DNA of 64,000 nucleotides from an uncultured Acidobacteriia bacterium (GCA_903925975.1 CAIYHG010000124.1:36397-100396); one strand, 5' to 3'. Shown: positions 1 through 8,671, counted from the stretch's first letter. Made by a program: numbers and translations. Notes: generated from the letters alone by a model not told the origin.

Positions 1-299
1 CGCAGGCGGCGCCTTACCCCGGAGCGAACCTGTTCTCCCTCGCCAGCGGAGGCGCCATCTACATCCGCGACCCGCATCAGAAGGTGGTGGAGCGGCAGTT
101 GAACGGCGGGGTGTTCTGCCCGCTCACGGATAAGGACTGGCGGCTGATCCGCCCCTACCTCGAAGAGAACGAGCGGCTCTTCGGCGTCAAGGTGCAGGAT
201 CTGCTGACCGTGGACGGCCAGCTCCGCGAGCCGCAGAGCGTCTACCGCAAGGTGGGGGCCGTGTCGCTTTCGATATTGGCCGGGGAGAAGAAGAAATGA
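1..299 (+). CDS. GXGXG-domain protein (glutamate synthase-type), C-terminal end only
   Basis: The reading frame is open from the first bases (first full codon at base 3), so the gene starts before the window; the GTG at 84 in the ORF track is internal. The visible end contains GGAIYIRDP and an LTDKDWRLIRPYLEENERLF segment. These resemble the C-terminus of GXGXG proteins, the beta-helix domain of the glutamate synthase large subunit that also occurs as a stand-alone archaeal-type subunit. The stop overlaps the start of the downstream hdrC by ATGA, so it belongs to the same operon. It may be one of several split GltB subunits that work with the GltD-like part of the HdrA fusion; that link is inference. 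Only about 98 residues are visible and none are catalytic. Confidence 0.55.
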   Translation, partial: QAAPYPGANLFSLASGGAIYIRDPHQKVVERQLNGGVFCPLTDKDWRLIRPYLEENERLFGVKVQDLLTVDGQLREPQSVYRKVGAVSLSILAGEKKK

Positions 300-868
300 C
301 GGGCGGGATGGCTCCATCAATCGAGATCGAGAGCATCGGCGGCAGTCTGGCGGGCGATGTGCAAGCGCGCAGCGGGACCTCGCCGATGAGCTGCTTTCAG
401 TGCGCAAAATGCTCCAGCGGTTGCCCGGTTGCCGCCCGCGCCGATATCAAGCCGCACGAATTGGTACGCATGGTGCAGATGGATCAGCGCGAGGCGGTGC
501 TCTCCAGCCGCTTCATCTGGGAGTGCACGTCCTGCCAGACGTGCGCCACGCGATGCCCGCAGAACGTCAGCGTTGCCGGCATGAATGACGCCTTGCGCGC
601 CATGAGCCGCGCCGCCGCGGCGCCTGCCCCGAGCACCGTGCCCGCGTTTACCGAGGTCTTCCTGGACGCCGTACGCAACCGCGGACGCGTATCCGAGCTG
701 GCTCTGATGATCCGCTACAAGCTGCGTACGGGGCGGTTCTTTGAGGACGCGGACAAAGCGCCGGTGATGTTGAAGAAGGGCAAGCTGCCGCTGTTCGGAA
801 CGCAAGTGGGCGGCAAGAGCGAGCGCAAGGCTCTGTTTGCGCGCGCCGCCAAGGGAGGCGCGAAGTGA
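296..868 (+). CDS. hdrC: Heterodisulfide reductase subunit C-like iron-sulfur protein
   Basis: A 190-residue cytoplasmic ferredoxin-like protein that should carry electrons between HdrA and HdrB. Two classical [4Fe-4S] motifs are visible: CFQCAKCSSGCP at about residues 33-44 and CTSCQTCATRCP at about 77-88. This is the HdrC arrangement, and the length is normal for the family. It has no membrane helix, so it is the soluble HdrC type rather than the membrane HdrE-linked or DsrK-like form. The start overlaps the upstream stop by 4 bases (ATGA), and its own stop overlaps hdrB by 4 bases, indicating translational coupling. The tail after residue 140 is variable and basic. Confidence 0.9.
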   Translation: MTGGMAPSIEIESIGGSLAGDVQARSGTSPMSCFQCAKCSSGCPVAARADIKPHELVRMVQMDQREAVLSSRFIWECTSCQTCATRCPQNVSVAGMNDALRAMSRAAAAPAPSTVPAFTEVFLDAVRNRGRVSELALMIRYKLRTGRFFEDADKAPVMLKKGKLPLFGTQVGGKSERKALFARAAKGGAK

Positions 869-1737
869 GTTACACATTCTTTCCAGGCTGCTCGCTCGAA
901 GGCTCGGCCAAAGACTTCCACAGCTCCACCATGGCCGTCGCGGCGAAACTGGGTCTGGGCCTGCCCGAACTGAAGGATTGGATCTGCTGCGGCTCTACCG
1001 CGGCTCACGCAAGCGACCCGCTGCTGGCCGACGCACTTCCCGCGAAAAGTCTCTCGGCCGCGGGCGGCGCCACCGTAGCGGTGGCCTGCGCCGCCTGTTA
1101 CTCCCGCCTCAAGACGGCGAACCATCACATAGCCTCCGATGCCGCGCTACGAGCCAAAGTCGCCGAAGTTGTGGGGCGCGACTACGACGGCCGCACGCCC
1201 GTGCTGCACATGCTGGAGATTCTTTGCCGGGACGTAGGCCTCGACCGAATCGCGGCGGCCGTCAGCCGTCCGCTGTCCGGGTTGAAAGTGGCTTGCTACT
1301 ACGGCTGCCTGCTGGCGCGTCCGCCAGAGATCACGAACTTCGATGACGCCGAGAACCCCACGCTGATGGACAAGCTCATGGAGGCGGCCGGGGCAGAGCC
1401 AGTCGATTGGCCGTACAAAACTGAATGCTGCGGAGCGAGCGCGTCCATCACGGATTCGAGCATCGTGCTCGATCTGGGCAACAAGATCTTGGCGATGGCC
1501 CAGACGGCCGGCGCCGATTGCATCGTGACGGCGTGCCCTCTGTGCCAGTTGAACCTGGACCTTCGGCAGAAGGACATGGAAGCCAGATTCGGGCGCACGT
1601 ATAACCTGCCGGTGTTCTACTTCACGCAGTTGCTGGGCCTGGCCATGGGCTGCCCGGCGGACAAACTATCGCTGGCAAGTTTGGTGGTGGAGCCGCAGGC
1701 GTTGCTCCAAGCCAAGGGAATCGGCGCTGAGGCATGA
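865..1737 (+). CDS. hdrB: Heterodisulfide reductase subunit B (CCG domains)
   Basis: A 290-residue protein with two cysteine-rich CCG domains, the family that binds the two non-cubane [4Fe-4S] clusters where disulfides are cleaved in archaeal HdrB. Visible ligands are FPGCS near residue 9, ICCGS near 41 and CAACYSRL near 76, then CYYGC, ECCGAS and ACPLCQLN in the second half, so both CCG motifs are intact. Substrate cannot be read from sequence: in bacteria HdrB paralogues serve varied partners. It starts GTG at 865 inside the hdrC stop and overlaps the hdrA-fusion start by 4 bases. Confidence 0.92.
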   Translation: MSYTFFPGCSLEGSAKDFHSSTMAVAAKLGLGLPELKDWICCGSTAAHASDPLLADALPAKSLSAAGGATVAVACAACYSRLKTANHHIASDAALRAKVAEVVGRDYDGRTPVLHMLEILCRDVGLDRIAAAVSRPLSGLKVACYYGCLLARPPEITNFDDAENPTLMDKLMEAAGAEPVDWPYKTECCGASASITDSSIVLDLGNKILAMAQTAGADCIVTACPLCQLNLDLRQKDMEARFGRTYNLPVFYFTQLLGLAMGCPADKLSLASLVVEPQALLQAKGIGAEA

Positions 1738-4700
1738 CTATGATCTCGAAGAAGGAGAATGCGCATCACGCGCCTGAGGCTGTGGGCGCGGTGTTGGTCT
1801 GCGGCGCGGGCATCGCCGGCATCCAGGCGTCTCTCGATCTCGCCGAGAGCGGCTTCAAAGTCTACCTCCTGGATTCTTCCCCCGCCATCGGCGGGCGGAT
1901 GGCCCAGCTCGATAAGACGTTCCCCACCGGCGACTGCGCCATGTGTACGCTCTCGCCCAAGCTGGTGGAGTGCGCGCGGAACAAGAACATCGAGATCATC
2001 ACGCTCGCCGATGTGCAGGAAGTCTCTGGCGAGCCGGGCAATTTCAAGGTCAAGATCCGGCAGAACCCGCGCTACGTGGATCTGAGCAAGTGCAACGCGT
2101 GCGGAGACTGCACCGACGCCTGCCCCGTGGATCTTCCCAACGAATTCGACCGCAAGTTGGGGACGCGGAAGGCCATCTTCCGCCCCTATCCGCAAGCCAT
2201 TCCGAACGTCTTTGGAATCTCGAAGGCCGAAGGGCGCGCGCCGTGTAAATCGGAGTGCCCGGCCGGCGTGAATGCGCAGGGCTACGTGGCCCTGGTGGCC
2301 GCCGGCAAGTTCAAGGAAGCTTACGACCTGATTCGCGAGCGCTGCCCTCTGCCCGCCGCGTGCGGGCGCGTATGCCAGCACCCTTGCGAGGAGAGTTGCA
2401 ACCGCGGCGAGATCGATGAAGCCGTTTCCGTCCGCAATCTGAAGCGCTTCGTGGCCGATTACATTCACGCCAACCCGGAACAGTATCCGGCCGCCAAGCC
2501 GCGCGCATCGAAGCAGACCGCGAAAGTTGCCGTGATCGGCGGCGGCCCCGCCGGGCTGACTGCCAGCGCGGATCTGGCGCTGCTGGGATACGGCGTCACG
2601 CTCTTTGAAGCGCAGCCCCATCTGGGCGGCATGCTGCGTTACGGCATTCCCGCTTATCGCCTGCCCAATGACGTGCTGGATAAGGAAATCCAGTACATTC
2701 TCGATCTCGGCGTGGAAGCCAGAACGAACGCGCCCGTGGCCGATCCGGCAAGTCTCTTGCAGTCCGGATTCAACGCGGTGTTCGCTGCGCCCGGCGCCTG
2801 GATCAGCCGCAAGCTGGGCATCGCGGGCGAGGATGCGCCTGGCGTATGGGCCGGCCTGGATTTCCTGCGCGACGTCAACAGCGGCAAGACGCCGGTGATC
2901 GGTCCGAACGTAGTCGTGATCGGCGGCGGCGACGTGGCCATGGATGCGGCCCGCTGCGCTCTGCGCATGCCCGGCGTGAAGACGGTGCGCGTGGCGTGTT
3001 TGGAGAGCCGCGCCGAGATGCCGGCCCACTCCTGGGAAGCGGCCGAGGCGCTCGAAGAGGGCGTGGTCTTCCACAATGGCCTGGGCCCCGTACGCATCGA
3101 GATAGTGGGCGGCAAGGTCGCCGGAATTTCTTTCCGCGCCTGCACCAGCGTGTTCGACGAGAGTAAGCGGTTCAATCCCAAGTTCGACGATTCCAAAACG
3201 AGTTCACTGGCGGCCGATACCGTGATCGTGACCATCGGCCAGGGTATCGATTCGGCCGGGTTGGGCGTGGCCACCGGTCCCGGTGGACGGATCGGCGCCG
3301 ATAGATATTCCCAAGCCACGAACGTTCCTGGAATTTTCGCGGGCGGCGACGCGGTGCTGGGGCCGGCATCCATGGTGGATGCGATGGCGCAGGGGCACCG
3401 GGCGGCCGAATCCATCGACGCCTATTTGCGCGGCGCCCGGGCGGCGCAGGCGCCGCTATTGAACACGCTTCCGGAAAAGGCTCCCAATCCCCGGCCTGAC
3501 GCTCCCCGGCAGGACCGCGTGGCGATGCCGCATTCCGCTCCGGCGGCGCGCCTGGGAAGCTTTACCGAAATCGACCTGGGCTACAGCCCGGAGCAGGCTA
3601 TCGCCGAGGCGCGGCGCTGCCTGGCTTGCGGCGGGTGCAGCGAGTGCATGCAGTGCGTGAAGGCCTGCTCGGCAGGGGCCGTGCGGCACGATCAACTGCC
3701 GGGCGAGCGCGAGATCGCCGTGGGCAGCGTGCTCCTCACGCCCGGTTTTGAGACGTTCCAGGCATCGCTCCGCGGCGAGTTCGGCCACGGGCGCTACCCC
3801 AATGTTCTTTCGAGCATTCAGTTCGAGCGCATGCTCTCGGCTGCCGGTCCAACGGGCGGCCACGTGCAGCGTCCCTCGGATGGCGGCGAAGTTAAGAAGA
3901 TCGCGTTCATCCAATGCGTGGGCAGCCGCGACGCGGCGCGGGGCAATAATTACTGCTCGTCCATCTGCTGCATGAGCGCCACCAAGGAAGCCATGGTGGC
4001 GATCGAACACGCGCAGGGAAAGGAGATGGAAGTATCCATCTTCTGCATGGACGTGCGCGCGTTCGGCAAGGACTTCGATAACTACGTCAACCGCGCCCGC
4101 GACGAGAACGGCGTGAAGTACATACGCGCGATTCCCTCCCGCGTGATCGAGACGCCCGGTTCGAAGAACCCGGCGGTTCGCTACTTCGACCAGAGCGGCT
4201 CCGAACAGCAACAGGAGTACGACTTGGTGGTGCTCAGCGTGGGGATGCGCGTTCCCGCCGAACTGCGGCAGTTAGCCGCCCGGCTGGGCGTGGAGCTCAA
4301 CGAATTCGGTTTTGCGCAAACGGGGCGACTCGCTCCGCAGGAAACTTCCCGGCCCGGCATCTATGTGGCAGGGGCGTTCCAGGAGCCCAAGGACATTCCC
4401 GAAGCCGTGGCGCAAGCCTCGGCGGCGGCCGTGTGCGCGATGGACCGGCTGGCCCAATCTCGCGGCACGATGATCCAGCGGCGCGAGTACCCTTGGGAGC
4501 GCGACATCACGGACGAAGAGCCGCGCGTGGGCGTATTCATCTGCCACTGCGGCAGCAATATCGCCTCGGTGGTGGATGTGGAGAAGGTGGCCCAATCCGC
4601 CGCGCGCATGCCCAACGTTCTGCATGCCGAAGCGAGTCTTTACACCTGCTCGGATACGAACCAGCAGCACATCAAGGACATGATCAAGACGCACCGGCTC

Positions 4701-6206
4701 AACCGGTTGGTCGTGGCCTCGTGCTCGCCGCGCACGCACGAAGTACTGTTCCAGGAGACGCTGCGCGATAGCGGACTGAATCAGTACCTGTTCGCGATGA
4801 CCAATATCCGCGACCAGGATTCCTGGGTTCATAAGACCGACCACGTTGCCGCGACCGAGAAGGCCGTGGACCTGATGCAGATGGCCGTGGCGCGCGCGTG
4901 GCATCTGAAGCCGCTGCAAACCGGCCAACTGCCCGTGACCGCTTCGGCGCTCATCATCGGCGGCGGGTTAGCGGGTATGACGGCGGCGATGGCCATCGCC
5001 GGCCAGGGCTTCGCAGTGCATCTGGTGGAGAAGGAGGCGGCTCTCGGCGGCCTTCTGCGCGGCATCCACAACACGCTCGATGGCGCGGATGTGCAAGCCC
5101 ACCTGAAGCAACTCGTCGCCAAGGTGCAGGCGAATTCCAAGATCCGCGTGTACTTGAATGCCACCCCGGCCAGCATTAAGGGCCATGTGGGCAACTTCAA
5201 GAGCGTGCTGAACGTGGCGGGAACGGAGACGCCCATCAGCCACGGAGTTGTGATCATCGCCTCCGGCGGGCAGGAACGAACGACCGAACTTTACCTGCAC
5301 GGCAAGAACCCGCACGTGACCACGCAGTCGAAGCTCGAAGCCGCGCTGGCGGGCGGAAAACTGCCGCCCGAACTGGCGGGCAAGCAGTCTCCCACGGTGG
5401 TGATGATTCAGTGCGTGGAGAGCCGTAACGATAAGAACCCTTATTGCAGCCGGGTCTGCTGTTCGGAAGCGGTGAAGAACGCGCTGGAGATCAAACGGCG
5501 GCTGCCGCAGGCCAGAGTGGCCGTGCTGGGCCGCGACATCCGCACCTACGGATTCCGCGAGCTGCAATTTGAAGCGGCGCGCAAGGCCGGGGTGCTGTTC
5601 ATCCGCTATCCGGAGAAGAGCGACCCGGTGGTGACCGAAGAGAACGGCCAGCTCAAGGTGACGGTCCATGACGTGGCGAGCAATCGCGAAGTCACGCTGC
5701 GGCCGGACCTGCTGACGCTCTCGACCGGTATTGCTCCGGCGGCTGACAATCCGATACTTTCGGGGCTGCTGCGGAGCGCGTTAACGGCGGATGGCTTCTT
5801 TCTTGAAGCGCACCCGAAACTTCGCCCGGTGGACCTTGCCAATGAAGGCGAGTTCCTCTGCGGCGTCGCGCACTCGCCCAGATCCATCGACGAGACCATC
5901 GCGCAGGCGCAGGCGGCCGCGGGGCGGGCCACCACGATACTCTCCAAGACACACCTGGAGATTCCCGGACAAGTGGCGCGCGTCAACACCGAAGACTGCG
6001 TCGCGTGCGCCACGTGCGTGAAGGTTTGCCCGTACGGCGCGCCGATGATCAACAGTCTCAAGAAGGCGGAAATCCAGGGCGCCAAGTGCATGGGCTGCGG
6101 AAGTTGCGCGGCGGCCTGCCCGGCCAGGACCATCACCCTCCAGCACCAGGAAAGCGAGGCCGTGGTGGCGATGCTCGATGAGTTGCTCGTGGGAGTGAAC
6201 GCATGA
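1734..6206 (+). CDS. hdrA: HdrA-GltD-HdrA fusion flavoprotein (electron-bifurcating type)
   Basis: A 1490-residue multidomain FAD and iron-sulfur protein, over twice a normal HdrA. Order: HdrA flavin Rossmann domain (LVCGAGIAGIQ, about 21-31); a [4Fe-4S] motif CNACGDCTDACP at 120-131; then a GltD/NfnB-like module inserted in the HdrA ferredoxin insertion, with an N-terminal cysteine domain (C171-C222), an FAD Rossmann motif at 267-272 (VIGGGPAG) and an NAD(P)H Rossmann motif at 395-405 (VIGGGDVAMD). The second HdrA ferredoxin motif (CLACGGCSECMQCVKAC, about 629-645) and the rest of HdrA follow to about 905. A second HdrA begins with VGVFICHCGSN (932-942), has its own flavin site (1073-1080) and ends in two [4Fe-4S] motifs (1422-1433 and 1452-1463). 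Overlaps on both sides place it at the core of a complex with HdrBC and MvhD. The NAD(P)H role is inferred from the domain. Confidence 0.9.
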   Translation: MTMISKKENAHHAPEAVGAVLVCGAGIAGIQASLDLAESGFKVYLLDSSPAIGGRMAQLDKTFPTGDCAMCTLSPKLVECARNKNIEIITLADVQEVSGEPGNFKVKIRQNPRYVDLSKCNACGDCTDACPVDLPNEFDRKLGTRKAIFRPYPQAIPNVFGISKAEGRAPCKSECPAGVNAQGYVALVAAGKFKEAYDLIRERCPLPAACGRVCQHPCEESCNRGEIDEAVSVRNLKRFVADYIHANPEQYPAAKPRASKQTAKVAVIGGGPAGLTASADLALLGYGVTLFEAQPHLGGMLRYGIPAYRLPNDVLDKEIQYILDLGVEARTNAPVADPASLLQSGFNAVFAAPGAWISRKLGIAGEDAPGVWAGLDFLRDVNSGKTPVIGPNVVVIGGGDVAMDAARCALRMPGVKTVRVACLESRAEMPAHSWEAAEALEEGVVFHNGLGPVRIEIVGGKVAGISFRACTSVFDESKRFNPKFDDSKTSSLAADTVIVTIGQGIDSAGLGVATGPGGRIGADRYSQATNVPGIFAGGDAVLGPASMVDAMAQGHRAAESIDAYLRGARAAQAPLLNTLPEKAPNPRPDAPRQDRVAMPHSAPAARLGSFTEIDLGYSPEQAIAEARRCLACGGCSECMQCVKACSAGAVRHDQLPGEREIAVGSVLLTPGFETFQASLRGEFGHGRYPNVLSSIQFERMLSAAGPTGGHVQRPSDGGEVKKIAFIQCVGSRDAARGNNYCSSICCMSATKEAMVAIEHAQGKEMEVSIFCMDVRAFGKDFDNYVNRARDENGVKYIRAIPSRVIETPGSKNPAVRYFDQSGSEQQQEYDLVVLSVGMRVPAELRQLAARLGVELNEFGFAQTGRLAPQETSRPGIYVAGAFQEPKDIPEAVAQASAAAVCAMDRLAQSRGTMIQRREYPWERDITDEEPRVGVFICHCGSNIASVVDVEKVAQSAARMPNVLHAEASLYTCSDTNQQHIKDMIKTHRLNRLVVASCSPRTHEVLFQETLRDSGLNQYLFAMTNIRDQDSWVHKTDHVAATEKAVDLMQMAVARAWHLKPLQTGQLPVTASALIIGGGLAGMTAAMAIAGQGFAVHLVEKEAALGGLLRGIHNTLDGADVQAHLKQLVAKVQANSKIRVYLNATPASIKGHVGNFKSVLNVAGTETPISHGVVIIASGGQERTTELYLHGKNPHVTTQSKLEAALAGGKLPPELAGKQSPTVVMIQCVESRNDKNPYCSRVCCSEAVKNALEIKRRLPQARVAVLGRDIRTYGFRELQFEAARKAGVLFIRYPEKSDPVVTEENGQLKVTVHDVASNREVTLRPDLLTLSTGIAPAADNPILSGLLRSALTADGFFLEAHPKLRPVDLANEGEFLCGVAHSPRSIDETIAQAQAAAGRATTILSKTHLEIPGQVARVNTEDCVACATCVKVCPYGAPMINSLKKAEIQGAKCMGCGSCAAACPARTITLQHQESEAVVAMLDELLVGVNA

Positions 6207-6682
6207 TTCAAACGGATCGAGAAGAAACCACGGCGACTGTTGCCGGCGCCTGGGAACCGCAGGTGATCGCTTTCTGCTGCAATTTCTGCGCGTATGCGGC
6301 GGCCGATCTGGCGGGCGCGAAACGCATGCAGTATCCCGTAAACGTGCGGATCATCCTTACGCCGTGCACGGGCAAGATCGAAATGGAACACATCCTCGAT
6401 GCCTTCGAAAAAGGTATCGACGGAATCCTGGTGGCGGGGTGCCTCGAAGGCGGCTGCCACTTCATCGAGGGCAACCTGCGGGCGCGCAAGCGCACCGACC
6501 GTATCCGCGAGATGCTCGACGAAATCGGCGTTGGCTCGAAGCGGCTGAAGATGGTGAATTTCTCGGCCGCCGAAGCGCCGGCCTTCGTCAGGCACGTTAC
6601 CGAGATTGTCGAAACCGTTCGTGCGCTGGGTCCGAATCCCCTGAAAAAGTCATCGCAGAAAGAGAGCGCGGTAGAAGCATGA
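6203..6682 (+). CDS. mvhD: MvhD-like hydrogenase iron-sulfur subunit (electron transfer to HdrA)
   Basis: A 159-residue protein of the MvhD/FrhD delta family, which carries a [2Fe-2S] cluster and docks electron donors on HdrA. The conserved FCCNFCAYAAADLAG start, the PCTGKIEMEHILDAF segment and the GCLEGGCHFIEGN motif are all present. No hydrogenase genes lie in the window, so the donor is probably not an adjacent hydrogenase. In acetogens such as Moorella, MvhD works without hydrogenase inside a MetFV-HdrABC-MvhD complex, which fits the metV-like gene next door. It overlaps both neighbours by 4 bases. Confidence 0.9.
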   Translation: MIQTDREETTATVAGAWEPQVIAFCCNFCAYAAADLAGAKRMQYPVNVRIILTPCTGKIEMEHILDAFEKGIDGILVAGCLEGGCHFIEGNLRARKRTDRIREMLDEIGVGSKRLKMVNFSAAEAPAFVRHVTEIVETVRALGPNPLKKSSQKESAVEA

Positions 6683-7347
6683 TAGTCGCCACCCCCAAAT
6701 CCGTTACCGAACTGAAGAACACGATTGCGCAGCACGGCAAGGTCCTGTTTGTGGGCTGCGGCACGTGCGTTACGGTGTGTCTGGCCGGCGGCGAGCGCGA
6801 GGTCGGCATCGCCTCCTATGCCGTGCGCATGGCGCGCAAGATTGAGGGCAAGCCGCTCCAGCTTTCGCAGATGACGATTGAGCGCCAGTGCGAAAACGAG
6901 TTCATCAAGGATGTGGCGGAGGAAGCCGCCAAGGTGGACGCCATCGTATCGTTCGCCTGCGGCGCCGGCGTGCAGGCGATGGCCGAGCGCTTCCCCGGCA
7001 AGCCGGTCTACCCCGCGCTGAACACGCAGTTCCTCGGCATTCTGGAAGAGCAGGCCGTCTGGACGGAGAAATGCCTGGGCTGCGGCGATTGCATGCTGGC
7101 GCAATTCGGCGGCATATGCCCCGTGACCAGATGCGCCAAACGCATGCTGAACGGCCCCTGCGGCGGCTCCACCGAAAAGCACTGCGAAGTGTCTGCCGAC
7201 CGTCCCTGCGCCTGGCAGTTAATCTACAAGCGCCTGGAGAGCGTCGGCCAACTAGACCGGTTAGACGCCATCATGCCCCCGAAGGACTGGAGCACCGCGT
7301 GGTACAGCGGCGCGAGGCAGGTTGTGAGAAAAGATCATCGGGTGTAA
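6679..7347 (+). CDS. metV: MTHFR C-terminal zinc/iron-sulfur domain protein (MetV-like)
   Basis: A 222-residue protein of the methylenetetrahydrofolate reductase C-terminal family (MetV), the iron-sulfur partner of MetF in acetogen-type reductases. Visible cysteines are GCGTCVTVC near residue 27, CLGCGDC near 132, then CPVTRC and NGPCGGS with downstream cysteines. The track begins this ORF at 6364, but the ATG at 6679 overlaps the mvhD stop (ATGA) like every other junction in the operon, and conserved sequence begins there. MetF itself is not in the window; it could lie upstream of base 1. Last gene of the operon; a hairpin follows at 7383. Confidence 0.85.
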   Translation: MIVATPKSVTELKNTIAQHGKVLFVGCGTCVTVCLAGGEREVGIASYAVRMARKIEGKPLQLSQMTIERQCENEFIKDVAEEAAKVDAIVSFACGAGVQAMAERFPGKPVYPALNTQFLGILEEQAVWTEKCLGCGDCMLAQFGGICPVTRCAKRMLNGPCGGSTEKHCEVSADRPCAWQLIYKRLESVGQLDRLDAIMPPKDWSTAWYSGARQVVRKDHRV

Positions 7348-7382
7348 GGGCCCGCGCAATCCTCGTGCGACTCGAGAAACAA

Positions 7383-7404
7383 AGCCGGTCATTGCTGACC
7401 GGCT
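7383..7404 (+). terminator. Hairpin after the hdr operon
   Basis: A perfect 9-bp inverted repeat, AGCCGGTCA-TTGC-TGACCGGCT, sits 36 bases after the metV-like stop. No run of T follows, so it is either a factor-assisted terminator or an mRNA 3' stabiliser. It is the only strong stem in the gap before the next gene. Confidence 0.45.
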
Positions 7405-7460
7405 GTCTGAGTCTCCCGTGCGGACAGGGGACTGAAGTCTCGGGCATACCGGTCAGCAAG

Positions 7461-7487
7461 GTGGGGCCTAGCTACGATTCAGGCCTA
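7461..7487 (+). repeat. Possible GTGG-headed palindromic repeat
   Basis: GTGGGGCCT followed ten bases later by AGGCCT forms a short GTGG-headed hairpin, similar in layout to the repeats described at 15.6, 41.5 and 60.9 kb. The stem is only 5-6 bp, so the assignment is weak. The rest of the 7348-7556 gap holds nothing else recognised. Confidence 0.25.
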
Positions 7488-7556
7488 CTTGTGCGACGAA
7501 CCCCGGACTAGCTCCAAGCGCGCTACCATTGATTTCTGCCGCTGCAGCGTCTTAGG

Positions 7557-8159
7557 GTGAACATGTTCCACAGTCCTTACCTCCGTTGCCCCGCGTGCGG
7601 GATTCTGGTATGCGACCCCACCTTCGATTTGGTGAGAGTAGATAACCCGGCGCCATGTTGTGGTGCGCACGGAGAATCTCGCAGCATCTGGCCCGGCCTC
7701 CAAGCAATCAAACTGCTGGAAATAGCACAAGACCAAGATCAGGAGTCGCCGGAGGGCCAACGAATATCGGTACTCTTCTTAGCCTCAGCCCTTGAATTGA
7801 TGCTAGAGGACGTTCTCGTAGAACTGCTCCAGCAGCACACAAATTCAGAGGCACTGCGGGAGGCAGTTCTGGACGCCCATCAGGGCGTTGAGCGGCGTCG
7901 CACCCTCTTTACTAAGCTCAATCGTGCGTCTCTCGGCGAGGTGTTAGCAGAGCAGTGGGGGAAGGAATTCTTGCAGGACTGGAAGACGCTAGCCGAGCGC
8001 AGGAACAAGATCGCACACGGCAAGTACTATTATCGAGACTCGAATGACTTGGAACTCGTTCGCAGGATAAGTAGTGGCCTTCTCCGCGCCTTCGTCGAAG
8101 TTCACAATCATGTAACGCGGCAGATGGCTGTTGATTCCGCTTGCGGTCCTACCCAGTAA
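7557..8159 (+). CDS. HEPN-like protein with N-terminal zinc ribbon, function unknown
   Basis: A 200-residue protein not matched to a named family. The N-terminus has a short cysteine cluster (CPACGILVC, then CCGAH), suggesting a metal-binding ribbon. The C-terminal half is helical and ends in ERRNKIAHGKYYY, an R-x4-H motif typical of HEPN domains, many of which are RNases in toxin or defence systems. The start is GTG 7557 or ATG 7563; the latter has a poorly spaced AGGGTG upstream. Base use is more AT-rich than in the flanking operons, a hint of transfer. No nucleotidyltransferase partner lies beside it, so it may act alone. Confidence 0.6.
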   Translation: MNMFHSPYLRCPACGILVCDPTFDLVRVDNPAPCCGAHGESRSIWPGLQAIKLLEIAQDQDQESPEGQRISVLFLASALELMLEDVLVELLQQHTNSEALREAVLDAHQGVERRRTLFTKLNRASLGEVLAEQWGKEFLQDWKTLAERRNKIAHGKYYYRDSNDLELVRRISSGLLRAFVEVHNHVTRQMAVDSACGPTQ

Positions 8160-8301
8160 GGATTCTCCGGATTACTGCCCCGTCAGGCGGCGAGGGACGG
8201 CGGACAGTAACCAATCACTCCAATTCCGTTGAGAGTGCGCGGATCGCAGCGCTCAGCGGTAAGCGTCCCGCAGATTCTTCAATCCACGTCACAAACTGCT
8301 T

Positions 8302-8670
8302 ATGCCGCAGTGCGGTATACTCCGAGAAGTGGACGATGCACGCGAGATCACGGTTTATCAGCTCCCGAAGTTCAAGGCTGAGGCGACGGAGTTGATGGGC
8401 GCCGATGGCATTGAGGCGCTGGCGATTTATTTGATTGACCATCCCGATGCCGGCGACGTGATGCCCGGGTCGGGTGGAGTCCGGAAGCTGCGATGGGCAG
8501 CGAAGGGCAAAGGGAAGCGCGGCGGCGCCAGGATCGTTTACCTGTACGTCGTGATTGCCGCCAGCGTTTACCTGATTCGTTGTTACGCCAAGAACGTCAA
8601 GACGGATCTGACCGCGGACGAGAAGAAACAACTACGGCAAATCGCGGCCCATCTGAAAGGAGCGCACTAG
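8302..8670 (+). CDS. RelE/HigB-family toxin (COG4737-like)
   Basis: A protein of up to 122 residues of the RelE-type mRNA interferase family, subfamily with the GSGGVRKLRWAAKGKGKRGG core and the YLIRCYAKN strand. Toxins of this group cut mRNA on the ribosome and are paired with an HTH antitoxin encoded downstream, as here (1-base gap). The ATG at 8302 adds an N-terminal extension with no family match. A GTG at 8329 gives 113 residues, closer to the usual length, and a TATACT -10-like box at 8316-8321 would then lie just upstream. The real start may therefore be 8329 on a leaderless or short-leader transcript. Confidence 0.8.
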   Translation: MPQCGILREVDDAREITVYQLPKFKAEATELMGADGIEALAIYLIDHPDAGDVMPGSGGVRKLRWAAKGKGKRGGARIVYLYVVIAASVYLIRCYAKNVKTDLTADEKKQLRQIAAHLKGAH

Positions 8671-8671
8671 A

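Noticed and set aside
1617-3074. 485-residue minus-strand ORF opposite the hdrA fusion
   Set aside because: Shadow ORF; the plus-strand frame carries all flavin and iron-sulfur motifs.
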